A stretch of DNA of 64,000 nucleotides from Euclidia mi (taxonomy: Eukaryota > Arthropoda > Insecta > Lepidoptera > Erebidae), in assembly GCA_944739405.2 (NCBI GenBank), contig OX123209.2, forward strand, positions 9,865,217 to 9,929,216, given 5' to 3'. The position numbers and the translations under genes were made by a program. This document shows positions 32,902 through 44,900 of the stretch, in pieces; positions within the stretch are counted from its first letter, which is position 1, and each line of letters begins with the position of its first letter. The notes below the pieces were generated by a model. That model was not told the origin of the DNA. It searched no databases and saw only the letters and a list, made by a program, of their open reading frames with translations.

Positions 32902-33310
32902 TCACCCCCATAGTTGACCGAAATTCGACCAGATTCACTATGGGGTACTATATGATCTTCATTATATCGAGTACAATTATACCGCCATAAAGTTAATCTA
33001 ATTTTGGCTAGATTTAAAGCTTTTCTCGTCGGTAAATATTACATTCGACCAATCAAAATCAATATACTTAATATAAAACTAAAATCGTAAATAGCAAGTT
33101 TAAAATTATATTATTTGAACACTGCTAATATTTTAGTTTCAGTGTAATTATCACGCTTGTAATTAGATGAACGTATATTATAAATGTGGAATAATTAATC
33201 GTTATTTTTGACGCAACGCATGTTATAGATTGGTTGCCTAGTACAATATCGTCGTCCTTGTGGCGGGTTTTCTTGTTACGCTGATCGCACGCCGACGGTC
33301 CGCGCTGATG

Positions 33311-33470
33311 AGTCAATGTGCATGAAGTACTGCTAGCGTTTTTCAGTCGCGCTGGCCGCTCAGCGCTGTCGGCCGAAGTACTTCATAATATTGACCCATC
33401 AGCGCGGACCGTCAGCGTGCGATCAGCGTGACAGGAAAACCCGCCTGTGTCATTGATGTGTTCATGCAAT
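33311..33470. repeat. Inverted repeat flank of the 233-bp-TIR element
   Basis: GTCAATGTGCATGAAGTACT at 33,313 pairs with AAGTACTTCATAATATTGAC near 33,375; then CATCAGCGCGGACCGTCAGC repeats the terminus. This suggests that two ends lie side by side. Confidence 0.65.
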
Positions 33471-34004
33471 TATAAGCCTTAACGTGGTAAACACTTTCAG
33501 ACCGCGACTGTACTGTCATAGCAAATGAATGAACTGTCTATTTTTCTTAGACAAAAAGTAATAATAAATATAAAAATTAAATGTTCAATATTATGTAAAT
33601 AGACGGAGGAATCCCAGGTCTGATATAGGCCTCCGGTGTGGACCCCATTACCCGTCAAAATTTAATAGAACTTCATTTGAAACTTTGATACTTCGTTCAT
33701 AGACATTTTGATTTATTCGTATAAAAATGTGACGCATAAACATAGTGACGTTATAACTTTATCGATACTTTTATTTTACAAACTAGCTTCGGCCCACGTA
33801 TTTGCCGATGTGGGTGACAGTTATTGCAAAAAAAAGGTAACCTTTGCACTATTGTGATGTAGAAGCTATACTGCAATATTTCTTTGAAAAATACGTACAC
33901 TTGAATATAATTGTATATTTCAAGAAAAGTGTTTTCATGGTTCATCACAAACTTTCGTGTTTATAAAAGTTCAAATAAAACCATCTGCTGCTAACAACTA
34001 AGTT
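33471..34004. other. Gene-free stretch
   Basis: No ORF, RNA gene or repeat that I can support. Confidence 0.5.
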
Positions 34005-34260
34005 AACGACCGATAAGCGCCGCGGGAGTGTAAGCGACTGCTACGCCGAAGGTCGCGGGTTCGATTCCCGCTCAAGTCAAATATTTGTGTGCATGAACAT
34101 GGATGTTTGTCTTGGTCTGGGTGTTTCTATGTATAATATGTATATATTTACAAAAAAAAGTATATATGTATGTTTATCCATTATCTAGTACCCATAGTAC
34201 AAGCTTCTGCTTAGTTTGGGACTAGATGGTGTTGTGTGAATGTGGTAGTATATTATTATT
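34005..34260 (+). repeat. tRNA-derived SINE-A, third copy
   Basis: CGCCGCGGGAGTGTAAGCG, GGTTCGATTCCCGCTC (B box), the SINE-A body and an ATTATTATT tail, flanked by AAGTT at 34,000-34,004 and 34,261-34,265. The A-box area is damaged (GATAAGCG). Confidence 0.88.
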
Positions 34261-34265
34261 AAGTT

Positions 34266-35720
34266 TAAAGCATTACTATTAACTGTACTAAGTACTGAGT
34301 AGTCATTGACTATTATTTTGCAATGGCGACAGATTGCTAAAAAACGATAAATTACCATGATGCTAATCGTGTGAGTCATTATCATGATTATATAATCGTA
34401 GCCATGATAAACCTGTCATCATGCAAATGACAAGTAGACTGCTGTGAACCCTTAAAATATTTGTTAATACTAAAAACTGTAGTCAAATGATACCGAAAGT
34501 CAATTTTGATCAAAATGAATAAACAACTTATGCAATACTAGGGGATTACCCGCTCGCACATATTTTTTAGATATGGGATAGTTTCAACTATAAATATTAT
34601 GGGTATGTGAATATTGGGTGTGATCTGGATTCCGATTCGGTACCTATTGCGACACAAGCCTTAACATTTATGAAATACGTAACGTGGTTTTGTATTCGAA
34701 AACTTTTACGTGGTAATGACCTCGTCATTGACCCTATCATTGCATATAGGTAGTGATTATTAGTGATATTATGTAGGTATATCAATTGCTTTATTCACCT
34801 TAAAAGGTAATTTAAAAATATAATTTTTATCGTTACTTATTTACTAGTGTTTAAATATAAGCTGTATTTATTCACATATTTTACTTTATCTGAGGATTTA
34901 TCAACATTCAATTGATATTCATTCTGAGTAAACCAAATCTAAGGATTTATTGCAAACATTATCGATATTTTACCGAAATTCATTTTGAGTAGGCACATCA
35001 CTAGTCTAGTTAATATTTATGACAATTTCGAAGAATGTTCGAAGATTCGAAATGACATTTGTGTATTTATCTTTCTCTTACATGTATGAGAAAAAAATCA
35101 TAAGTCAGAGTGAAGTGCATATATTGGGTAAGGTTGCTATTTTAATGCGGTCTCTATTACTAGTCCAACCTCTCTGCTATTTTTACATCGCGATTAAATT
35201 TTCAACATGCCTTCCTACTTAAACGTCTTATCGTATTGTAGTGTGATATTGCAATAAAAAGTTATCGATGTGTGCGTACCTAGATAACCCATCTACACCA
35301 TTTTACTGGAAATATTGCCACGGATTATCTGAATATGGTCAGATCACAGATTACAAGAAGTATGTTACAATTCTATGGGTAGGATATTAATTACATCGTA
35401 ATAGATATGCGAATGTTTCACTAACATTAAAATATGACGATTTTGAATAGTTACATGGGCACAATAAAACTAGGTAGATGCTTGAGTCACCTCAGTTTTT
35501 TGCTGTAAAGTATTCCTTACAAACATAAAATGATTGCTCTTCAAAGAAATTGTAATTTGTCCATATCAATATCGGCCGGCTAATCTTGATGATAAGAGTA
35601 AATCAAAAACATATCATCTACCTATTTACTTACTATTTCTTTTTCTGAATGTAACTCTACTGAATGGTGACAATAGTTTAGGTTAGAATCTGCTTATACT
35701 GTAAACATTCAAAATCAAAA
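34266..35720. other. Gene-free stretch downstream of the lectin gene
   Basis: AT-rich, with no supportable gene or mobile element. Short ORFs here show no domain. Confidence 0.5.
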
Positions 35721-35726
35721 TTTATT
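35721..35726 (-). terminator. Poly(A) signal of the lectin gene
   Basis: AATAAA on the minus strand, about 54 nt past the stop codon at 35,780-35,782. Confidence 0.75.
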
Positions 35727-35779
35727 ACTGTATTTTTTTATTATTTCTTAATCTTTAAACCCGTATTTGAAAGAGGCAT

Positions 35780-35931
35780 CTAAATCTCACAGATAAATGG
35801 TCTTTCGACTGTACAACCGTAGTCATCCAACTTGCCAGACGCCATTAACAGAGCACAGAAGAATCTATATTCTGGTGTCCCCGTGGGATGACCGTGCTGC
35901 CAAACGTTGTAGAGCATTTGTCGTGGTTTAC
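35780..35931 (-). CDS. Lectin exon 6 (CRD2 end, stop)
   Basis: After acceptor AATTTTCAG. Codes VWQHGHPTGTPE, two core Cys and the end CTVERPFICEI. Stop TAG 35,780-35,782. The position where sugar-binding lectins have EPN or QPD reads HPT. Confidence 0.92.
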
Positions 35932-38900
35932 CTGAAAATTCAAACGCAATTTGAATGTGTTGTAATTAAAGTAGACAAACGTTGACCTGAAAACACCTCG
36001 CATGCAAAACATTTTTCTACAACAGTGTCCACGCGGATGTTTTACAAGTAACAGTCATCTGGGTGACCCCGTAAGTACAGGCACATCAAAATCAGTCAAA
36101 TCCAAAGTAGAAGAATAAAATTGTTTATGAGTAATCAGTAATCACATAGCAGCAAATAAAGTCAATATATGTACCTACGCGGTAAATTTACAGATAAACG
36201 GAAAGCCGAAGCAAGATTCGTGTCAATGATAGCTTTATATAAAAAAAATCATTTTCATGGATTTTCTACAATTGCGTCAATGATACCGCAGACATTAGTA
36301 GTTTTTGTAGGTATTATTGTACTGTCAACCCTGAAAAAGTAGTAGTAAAAACATGTTTTCTTTATAGTCATCGGATTGAGTTCAGATGTTAAGGAAGACT
36401 CTGGCAAATAGACAAAGAATAAACATGTCTCCTAGCATTTTGATCAAGATTTTCCAATGAATACTTGGGCTTTTAGTCTTTCGCATTCTCTTTTATCAAA
36501 TGTAACTAAAGAATACAGAAACTTTTATTAATCAAAATCTGAAAAATTATAATGTCAACTGACCGGTAACACTTCTCCAATCACCATGCCCGGAGTAGTC
36601 GTGCAGTCCCAAATACATGGGTGAACCCTCTTCGTTGAAACTGATTTGACGGATGACTGTCGCCTCATTTTCATCATCGATGACGACTAAGTGTCCACCT
36701 TCAGCCTCACATGTAGCTGATGCGTCGTCCCAAATCTTTTCGTCTGCTCTGTGCACTTTGTAGCAGCTGCCAGTGCTTGCGAAGTATGTGTATCCTATAT
36801 CAAACAAAAGCTTTTATTTCAAACTGTAATTAGATGAGTTATCCGGAGGAACTATGGATTGACCCAACAATACAGCACTTTAAAGAAGTAATTTTGTGTA
36901 TATTTTGGTTGAGGGTCTTTTTACATCGTGCATATCATTGCCATAGAAACAGTGCCTCGACACAGAACAACTTTTTACCTTCACTGTGAGTGCCACACTT
37001 GTTTTCGCTCGTGCTCTGTTCTGTCTCCTCTGTAGCCGCTTGCACTTCGGATTCCTCCGTGGTGACGTCATTGTTGCCTGTCGGTGCTGTATAGCACATG
37101 AATGGCCGCCGCACACAGCACGGTACTACACGTATGCTGTACAGGTCCATACTTAGACAGTCGCCTTCGCGAGGATCAAGTTGTAGGATCATCTGCATCA
37201 CAGCAGCAGTCATGTTGTCTAATGGAACACCTGCAAAGTAAAACATGATTGATCTATGTTGTGTTTATTTAGTGAGGAATGCCAAATAGTTCATTAGCTC
37301 TCCTACCATCAATGGGTGGTAGGAGAGCTAATGAACTATTTAACTAGTCCGTTTCCGACAAAGCTGGAATTTTTATAAACGACTTTTTATTATCTGTCAA
37401 GACAGAAAATACCGTTATAACAGCGGTTGCAATTTATATCTTCTTGGGTTTAGGCGAATGTTTCACATTGAAGTTAAACTACACTTTACGAATTTTATAG
37501 CGATAATTATATTGGTTTTACTAAGTTATTACATTTAAACTGAATGATCTACAAACTACATGTTTAATTGATGACTAGCCAAAGTTTCGAATTCTTTACA
37601 GGATTCTTGGTCACGGCAGACTGCAATTTAAAAAAAACAATATGTCTCAATAGATCCTAGTCAATAACAGATACAGGTAATGTATTATCATCCTAGCTTT
37701 GTATATGTTAGGACTTGGGATGCAAGGCCTGCGTATCAATTGTTTGAGCTGAACTTTTCTAGAGTTGAGTCTCGTTTAAGTAAAATATTTAAAATATTCT
37801 CGTTTAAGTACCTATATATATATATTATGTTTATATAAATTGATTTTTTTTAAAAGGATTCCTGTTGAGTTTCTTGCTAGCTCTTCTCAACAGTAGCCAC
37901 GTCTTGAACTGGCGATAGGGCAAAAAGAGTTTACTCGAATAAAGATTAATTTCATTTCAAGTCCTATGTGGTGTCGATTGACAGATTTTTTGTTCATAAT
38001 CCATCTTTTAGGCTATCTTCAATACCAACCTTCCAAAGACATGTATGCGCCAGAGTAGTGAGAGGCCCTCGTGCCGATGAAGTACGACGTGTTGTTGACG
38101 CCGATCACAGACCTCATCGTGTTCAGCAGCTCTGTTGTGAGAGGTGACGCTAACTCCGCACCTGATGTAACACAAACAGATCGTTACTTGAAGAAGGCGT
38201 CAAAGTGTACTTAAACACATTCTAAATGCAGGCTACAGTAGCTGCGACTGCATAGTGAAAATCAACTGAAATTATCACGATGTACCTAATCTCAGCATCA
38301 TCATCATCCTAGCGCTGTCCTGGTAGCGATCCAAAAATGCCCGGGAAAAAATCACTTTATATTCTACTAGCCGTTTCCCGCGGTTTCACCCGCGTCCTGA
38401 GGGAACTACTTTGCGTACCTGAAAATCCCAAATATCTTACGGACCCCTATTTTTTCTAAAATAAAATATAGCCTATGTTACTCGCAGATAATGTAGCTTT
38501 CTAATGGTGAAACAATTTTTAAAATCGGTCCAGTCGTTTTTGAGTTTATCCATTACAAACAAAAGCACAAATTTTTCCTCTTTATAATATTACTAGCTGG
38601 TACCCGCGGCTTCGCACGCGGCTAATAATAATGTTATACTTTGCGCGAACCTTACAACCTCGTCAATCAAGGCCTTTCGTAAAATTCGTTCTTAGTGAAC
38701 GCATAACATAAAAAAACTACGTCTCAGCCAATATCCGCCTGGCGATTTTCAAAAAAAAATAACATCTGAAAATATACACGTATAGGTATAGAGTCGGTAT
38801 CTACACAACAGCGCTACATACTGGGTCCAATTGGAGCCTATATGTAGCGCTGTAAAGTCCTCTACCTTGCAGTGAAAGTCTCATTTGAATCGGTTCAGCC

Positions 38901-41900
38901 GTTCCAGAGATTACCCCGGACAAACAAAAAGACAGACAGACAGACAGAAAAAATGTTAAAACGGATAAATTTGGACTTAGAATCGTGTAACTAACTATAT
39001 GCACTTGAAAAAACGTAGTTATTTTGAAATCACAGACAGACACTTCAAATTTATTTATATGTGTGGCATATCCACAATATTATTAGGTATATATAATAAC
39101 TGTTACACAATATCACATATAATATATTTAATTTATTTCACTACACCTATTTTATATTTACTTATCCTAAGTATCTATATTTACTTACCTATCCTAAATA
39201 AAACCTTATCCTATCACTATTATATATATATATTTATAATTTTCTAACACCATACAAAATATAACACAACAAAAATAGCTATTAAAATATTTACAATATT
39301 ACTTGTTGTGTATTGGAAACGCACACTCGGTAGGTTCTAGAAACATTACCGGCCGCGAGGATGCGAGCCGCTCGCTAGCCAGTTGAAAATTGTCATTCCT
39401 ACGCGAAGCCCGCGTCACCCGCTGTTCCGCCGCGCATCACCGATATTACGCGATCTCATAAAAGTGTACTTTTCATCGTTTCCTGTGCTGTGAATCTCTT
39501 ATTCTACTCCTTCTGTGAACTGTATAATAAACTTTATCTTCAACCGGCATATACTTACTTTCTTTGACCTGAACACACCCTTACCATATCTGGTGACCCC
39601 TGTAAGGACACGAAGCACGAGATGAGCGACAGTGATACGGATTCGGCAAAAACAGTTAGCTCGCATCCAGAAGCTAACGTGGCGACGCGAATGAAACGCA
39701 AAGTGCGCGTTTCCACTGACCGCGAGGACAATGACGGGCGTAAATTGAAAATAAAGGTGCCGCCGTTCTCTCCAGAGGATCCAGAACTGTGGTTTGCGCT
39801 GTTGGAAGGACAGTTCCGGTGTCATAACATTAACGATGATGCCACAAAATTTGCCAACGTCACAAACAACCTGGACTTACAGTACGCGAAGGCGGTAAAG
39901 GACATTATTATCAATCCTCCTATGCGAGATAGGTATGAGAAGATCAAGAGTGAATTGATAAAGCGCCTCTCCGCCTCTCATGAAAAGAAGGTGAGACAAT
40001 TACTAACCCATGAAGAACTTGGTGACAGGAAACCGTCCCAGTTCCTGAGACACCTGCAGGACTTAGCAGGTCCTGCCGTCCCGGACGACTTCTTGAAGTC
40101 AATATGGAGTAATCGCTTACCACACAACATCCAAACAGTTCTAGCGTCCCAAACCACTCATTCGCTGGAACAGCTGGCTGACCTGGCAGATCGCATACAA
40201 GAATTGGCAACACCATGTACCGTCGCCACCGCATCTGGTAGTGGAACTGGGCCTCATCACACCAGTGAAATAGCAGAGCTTAAGAAAATGGTACAGCAGC
40301 TTACCCTAAAGCTTGAAGAACATACCCGGCGATCTTGTTGTTCTACCGACCGTTCAAGGCCACGCGAACGCGCCCGCCGATCATCTTCAAGAACCCGTTC
40401 CAGTTCCAGCTATAAGAAATATCCAATATGTTGGTACCATGCAAAGTTTGGACCCCGGGCGCATACCTGTTTGAAGCCGTGCGACTATTCTTCAACCAAG
40501 GCGGAAAACACCGTGGGCAGTCGGTAATGGCGACTGACGACTGTCCACCCATGCCTGGTCGCCTGTTCGTTACCGACTGCAACACGAACGTCCAGTTCCT
40601 GGTGGACACCGGTAGCGACCTATGCGTCTTCCCACACTCTGCGCTTCGGGAACGTCGTGCCATGACCGACTTCCAGCTGACTGCTGCCAATGGATCGACC
40701 ATTGAAACCTTCGGATTCCTCGAGCTTAGCCTAAACTTAGGATTAAGAAGAAATTTTGCTTGGCGCTTTACGGTAGCTAATGTCACCAAGCCGATAATAG
40801 GCGTCGATTTTCTTTGTTTTTACAATTTAGTAGTAGACTGCCGCAACCAACGCCTTATAGATAATACAACTACGCTATATGCTAATGCTTCAATTGCTAA
40901 TGCTAATATTTTTTCTGTTAAGGTTTCAACGGGTGACACGCGTTTCCACGGTATTCTGAGTAAGTTCCCCGAGATTACACGCCCTTCAGGCACACCAGTG
41001 TTTCCAGTACACAACACAGTACACTACATTCGAACTACACCCGGGCCTCCTATTCATTGCTCTCCCCGCAGACTAGCGCCTGACAAATTGAAGATCGCCA
41101 AACGAGAGTTTGAACTTATGATCAACAATGGTACGGCGCGCCCTTCTGACAGCCCCTGGGCTTCCCCTCTACACCTAGCGCCCAAGAAGGATAACGGCTG
41201 GCGGCCTTGCGGCGATTACCGGATGCTTAATGCACGGACTATACCAGACCGTTATCCACTTAGGCACATTCACGACTTCTCCCACCATATTGCGGGATGT
41301 CAGGTCTTCAGCACAATTGACCTCGTTAAGGCCTATAATCAAATAAGAGTCCACGAGGACGATATTAAGAAGACCGCCATCACCACGCCATTTGGGCTCT
41401 TTGAGTTCCCTTGTATGACCTTTGGTCTGAGAAATGCAGGCCAAACATTTCAGAGGTTTGCTGACGAGATGACGCGAGGGCTCGACTTTGTTTATCCTTA
41501 CTGTGATGATTTCCTAGTTTTCTCGCGGAATAGCGCTCTCCATGAAACCCACCTTCATCAGCTCTTCACTCGCATGAAGGAATACGGCGTACTCGTTAAC
41601 ACAGCTAAATGCGTCTTCGGTAAGCCTGAAGTGTCATTCTTAGGCTACCAAATCTCCGCATCTGGCACCAAACCTCTGGAATCCAAGGTCCAGGCAATAA
41701 AGGACTTTCCAATTCCCAAAAATATCAGACAAGTCAGGCGATTTTTGGGAATGCTCAATTTTTATAGGCGATTTTTACCCCATTCAGCGGCAATTCAAGC
41801 CCCTTTAAACGCCCTCCTCGCAGGTTCTGTTAAAGCATCTGAACCAGTAGATATATCTGGTGAAACTTTGACAGCATTCAATAAATGCAAAGAGAGCCTT

Positions 41901-44900
41901 GTTAATGCTGCATTACTCGCACACCCTGATTGCCAGGCCGAACTCGCTCTTGTTACAGATGCGTCCGACCTTGCAATGGGTTCAGTCTTGCAACAACTCA
42001 AAGGCGATTCATGGCAACCTTTGGCATTCTTCTCGCGGAAGCTGAGTCCCTCCCAGCAAAAATATTCACCCTATGACCGCGAGCTTTTAGCCATATATGA
42101 AAGCATCAAATACTTTCGCCATATGCTCGAGGCAAGGCATTTTGTAGTATACACAGACCATAAGCCCCTCAGTTACGCTTTCAGTGAAAGGAAAGCTAAC
42201 TGCTCGCCTCGACAGTTTCGCCACCTCGACTACATATCCCAATTTACGACCGACATTAGACATATCAAAGGGAAAGACAATGTCGTTGCTGACCCCCTAT
42301 CACGTATTGACGAGTTGCAAACGCCAATCGATCTAGATATTCTAGCTTCATCCCAAGCATCTGACGAAGAGTTGGCTCAGCTTTTGCGAGAAGGATCGTC
42401 ATTACGCCTGGAAAGGTTGAGAATTCCTAACACTCAAATTTATCTTTATTGTGACGTCAGCACCCCTTCCCCTAGACCTTTTGTTACAAAACCGCTAAGG
42501 AAACAAATTTTCAATAGTTTACATAGCCTTAGCCATCCAGGCGCAAACGCATCGGCTAAACTTGTTGCCGAACGATTTGTTTGGCCTGGAGTTCGTAAAG
42601 ATTGTCGGGAGTGGGCTCGGCACTGCTTAGCCTGCCAACGTGCTAAGGTTCATCGTCACGTGTCTTCTCCATTGGGCACGTTCGACCTACCACGGGCTCG
42701 ATTTTCCTTCATTCACGTGGACATAATCGGTCCTCTTCCTGTATCACAGAATTACCGTTACTGCCTAACAGCGGTGGATCGTTTCACTCGTTGGCCGGAA
42801 GTTACACCAATGGTGGACATCACTGCCGAGTCGGTTGGGAAGGCATTGATATCCTGGATATCCAGATTTGGATGTCCAACGGATATCGTCACCGATCGCG
42901 GTCGACAGTTTGAATCGTCACTTTTCCAGTATCTCGGAAAAGTGATCGGATTCAAACATCGCAGAACCACCGCGTATCACCCAGCCTGTAACGGACTAGT
43001 GGAACGATTTCACCGCCAGTTAAAAGCAGCAATAATGTGCCACGCAGATAGCAATTGGGTTGACACCCTTCCTTTAGTTATGTTAGGCATCAGAAGTGCA
43101 TTCAAGGACGATCTAGCATCCTCGTCAGCCGAGTTAGTTTATGGAGAAGCATTACGCCTACCCGGCGAATTCTTTCAAACCACGACCCCTTTCAGTACCG
43201 ATATATCGGACTTCACTTCCCGTTTGCGTCATTTTACATCAAGACTGCGACCAGTACCAGCTGCACGTCACAATAAAGATAAAATTTTTATCCATAAAGA
43301 CCTGATGTCGTCGAGTCATGTGTTCCTTCGGGATGACACAATACGTGGTGCTCTACAGCCACCATACTCTGGTCCCCATAAAGTTCTCGAAAGAAGTAAT
43401 AAAACTTTCAAAATTCTATTTAATGGGAAAAATGTTACAGTATCCATAGACCGCCTTAAGCCGGCCTATATGCTGGTTGACCCATCGCCCGACCCTACCC
43501 TCACTGCACCTTCAACCTCAAGTCCCAATCCTAGACCCTTACCAGATCCCGTTCCCATTAGTCAAAATCCTCCATCTCAGGGAGATGTCAGAAGAACGCG
43601 ATCGGGCCGCAGAGTACGCTTTCCCGATTTTTATCGCCCATGACGGGCTCTGGGGGGGAGTGATGTGGCATATCCACAATATTATTAGGTATATATAATA
43701 ACTGTTACACAATATCACATATAATATATTTAATTTATTTCACTACACCTATTTTATATTTACTTATCCTAAGTATCTATATTTACTTACCTATCCTAAA
43801 TAAAACCTTATCCTATCACTATTATATATATATATTTATAATTTTCTAACACCATACAAAATATAACACAACAAAAATAGCTATTAAAATATTTACAATA
43901 TTACTTGTTGTGTATTGGAAACGCACACTCGGTAGGTTCTAGAAACATTACCGGCCGCGAGGATGCGAGCCGCTCGCTAGCCAGTTGAAAATTGTCATTC
44001 CTACGCGAAGCCCGCGTCACCCGCTGTTCCGCCGCGCATCACCGATATTACGCGATCTCATAAAAGTGTACTTTTCATCGTTTCCTGTGCTGTGAATCTC
44101 TTATTCTACTCCTTCTGTTCTATTCTATATATGGTTTTCCGTGCTATCCTTCAGTGTCGTGTACCTATTCTACTCTTCTGTGAACTGTATAATAAACTTT
44201 ATCTTCAACCGGCATATACTTACTTTCTTTGACCTGAACACACCCTTACCATATATGTATAGATTAGTAGAAGAAGTAAAGACTTGTTATCGCAACAACA
44301 GCGCCAACTACCGGGTCAAATTGAAGCCTATATGTAGCGCTATAAAGTCCTCTACCTTGCAGTGAAAGTCTCATTTGAATCGGTTCAGCCGTTCCAGAGA
44401 TTACCCCGGACAAACAGAAAGACAGACAGACAGACAGACAAAAATGTTAAAAAGGGTAGATTTGGACATAGAATCGTGTAACTAACTATATGCACTAAAA
44501 AAAACATAGTTATTTTGAAATCACAGACAGACACTTAAATTTTATTTATATGTATAGATGTATAGATTTTGAAATCACGGACAGACACTTTAATTTTATT
44601 TATATGTATAGATGTATATATGAGTAGAAGAAGTAAAGACTTGTTATCGCAACAACAGCGCCAATTTCCGGATCAAATTGAAGCCTATACGTAGCGCTAT
44701 AAAGTCCTCTACCTTGCAGTGAAAGTCTCATTTGAATCGGTTCAGCCGTTCCAGAAATTACCCCGGACAAACAAAAAGACAGACAGACAGACAGAAAAAA
44801 TGTTAAAACGGATAAATTTGGACTTAGAATCGTGTAACTAACTATATGCACTTGAAAAAACGTAGTTATTTTGAAATCACAGACAGACACTTCAATTTTA

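Larger units (their letters stand above)
31173..33310 (-). mobile_element. Element with 233-bp inverted repeats holding a Tc1-like remnant
   Basis: 31,173-31,405 and 33,078-33,310 are near-identical inverted copies starting CATCAGCGCGGACCGTCGG. The inside holds a SINE (31,525-31,971) and, on the minus strand, a Tc1-like transposase C-terminal half interrupted by a MITE. On the right, similarity to the terminus recurs once more at 33,393-33,450. Confidence 0.8.
39062..44251 (+). mobile_element. Full-length Ty3/gypsy LTR retrotransposon
   Basis: 5,190 bp with 6-bp duplications TATATG at 39,056-39,061 and 44,252-44,257. LTRs 39,062-39,586 and 43,664-44,251. Putative primer-binding site TGGTGACCCC at 39,591-39,600; purine tract GGGGGGGAG just before the right LTR. 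gag and pol are open. It lies in intron 2 of the lectin gene, antisense to it. Apart from one 63-bp indel the LTRs look identical where I compared them, so the insertion is young. No env. Confidence 0.95.

Noticed and set aside
35797..35985. 62-codon plus-strand ORF as a gene
   Set aside because: It is the antisense shadow of lectin exon 6.
40498..40512. Canonical -1 slippery heptamer for gypsy gag-pol
   Set aside because: GGAAAAC does not fit the X XXY YYZ rule in the gag frame, so the mechanism is left open.
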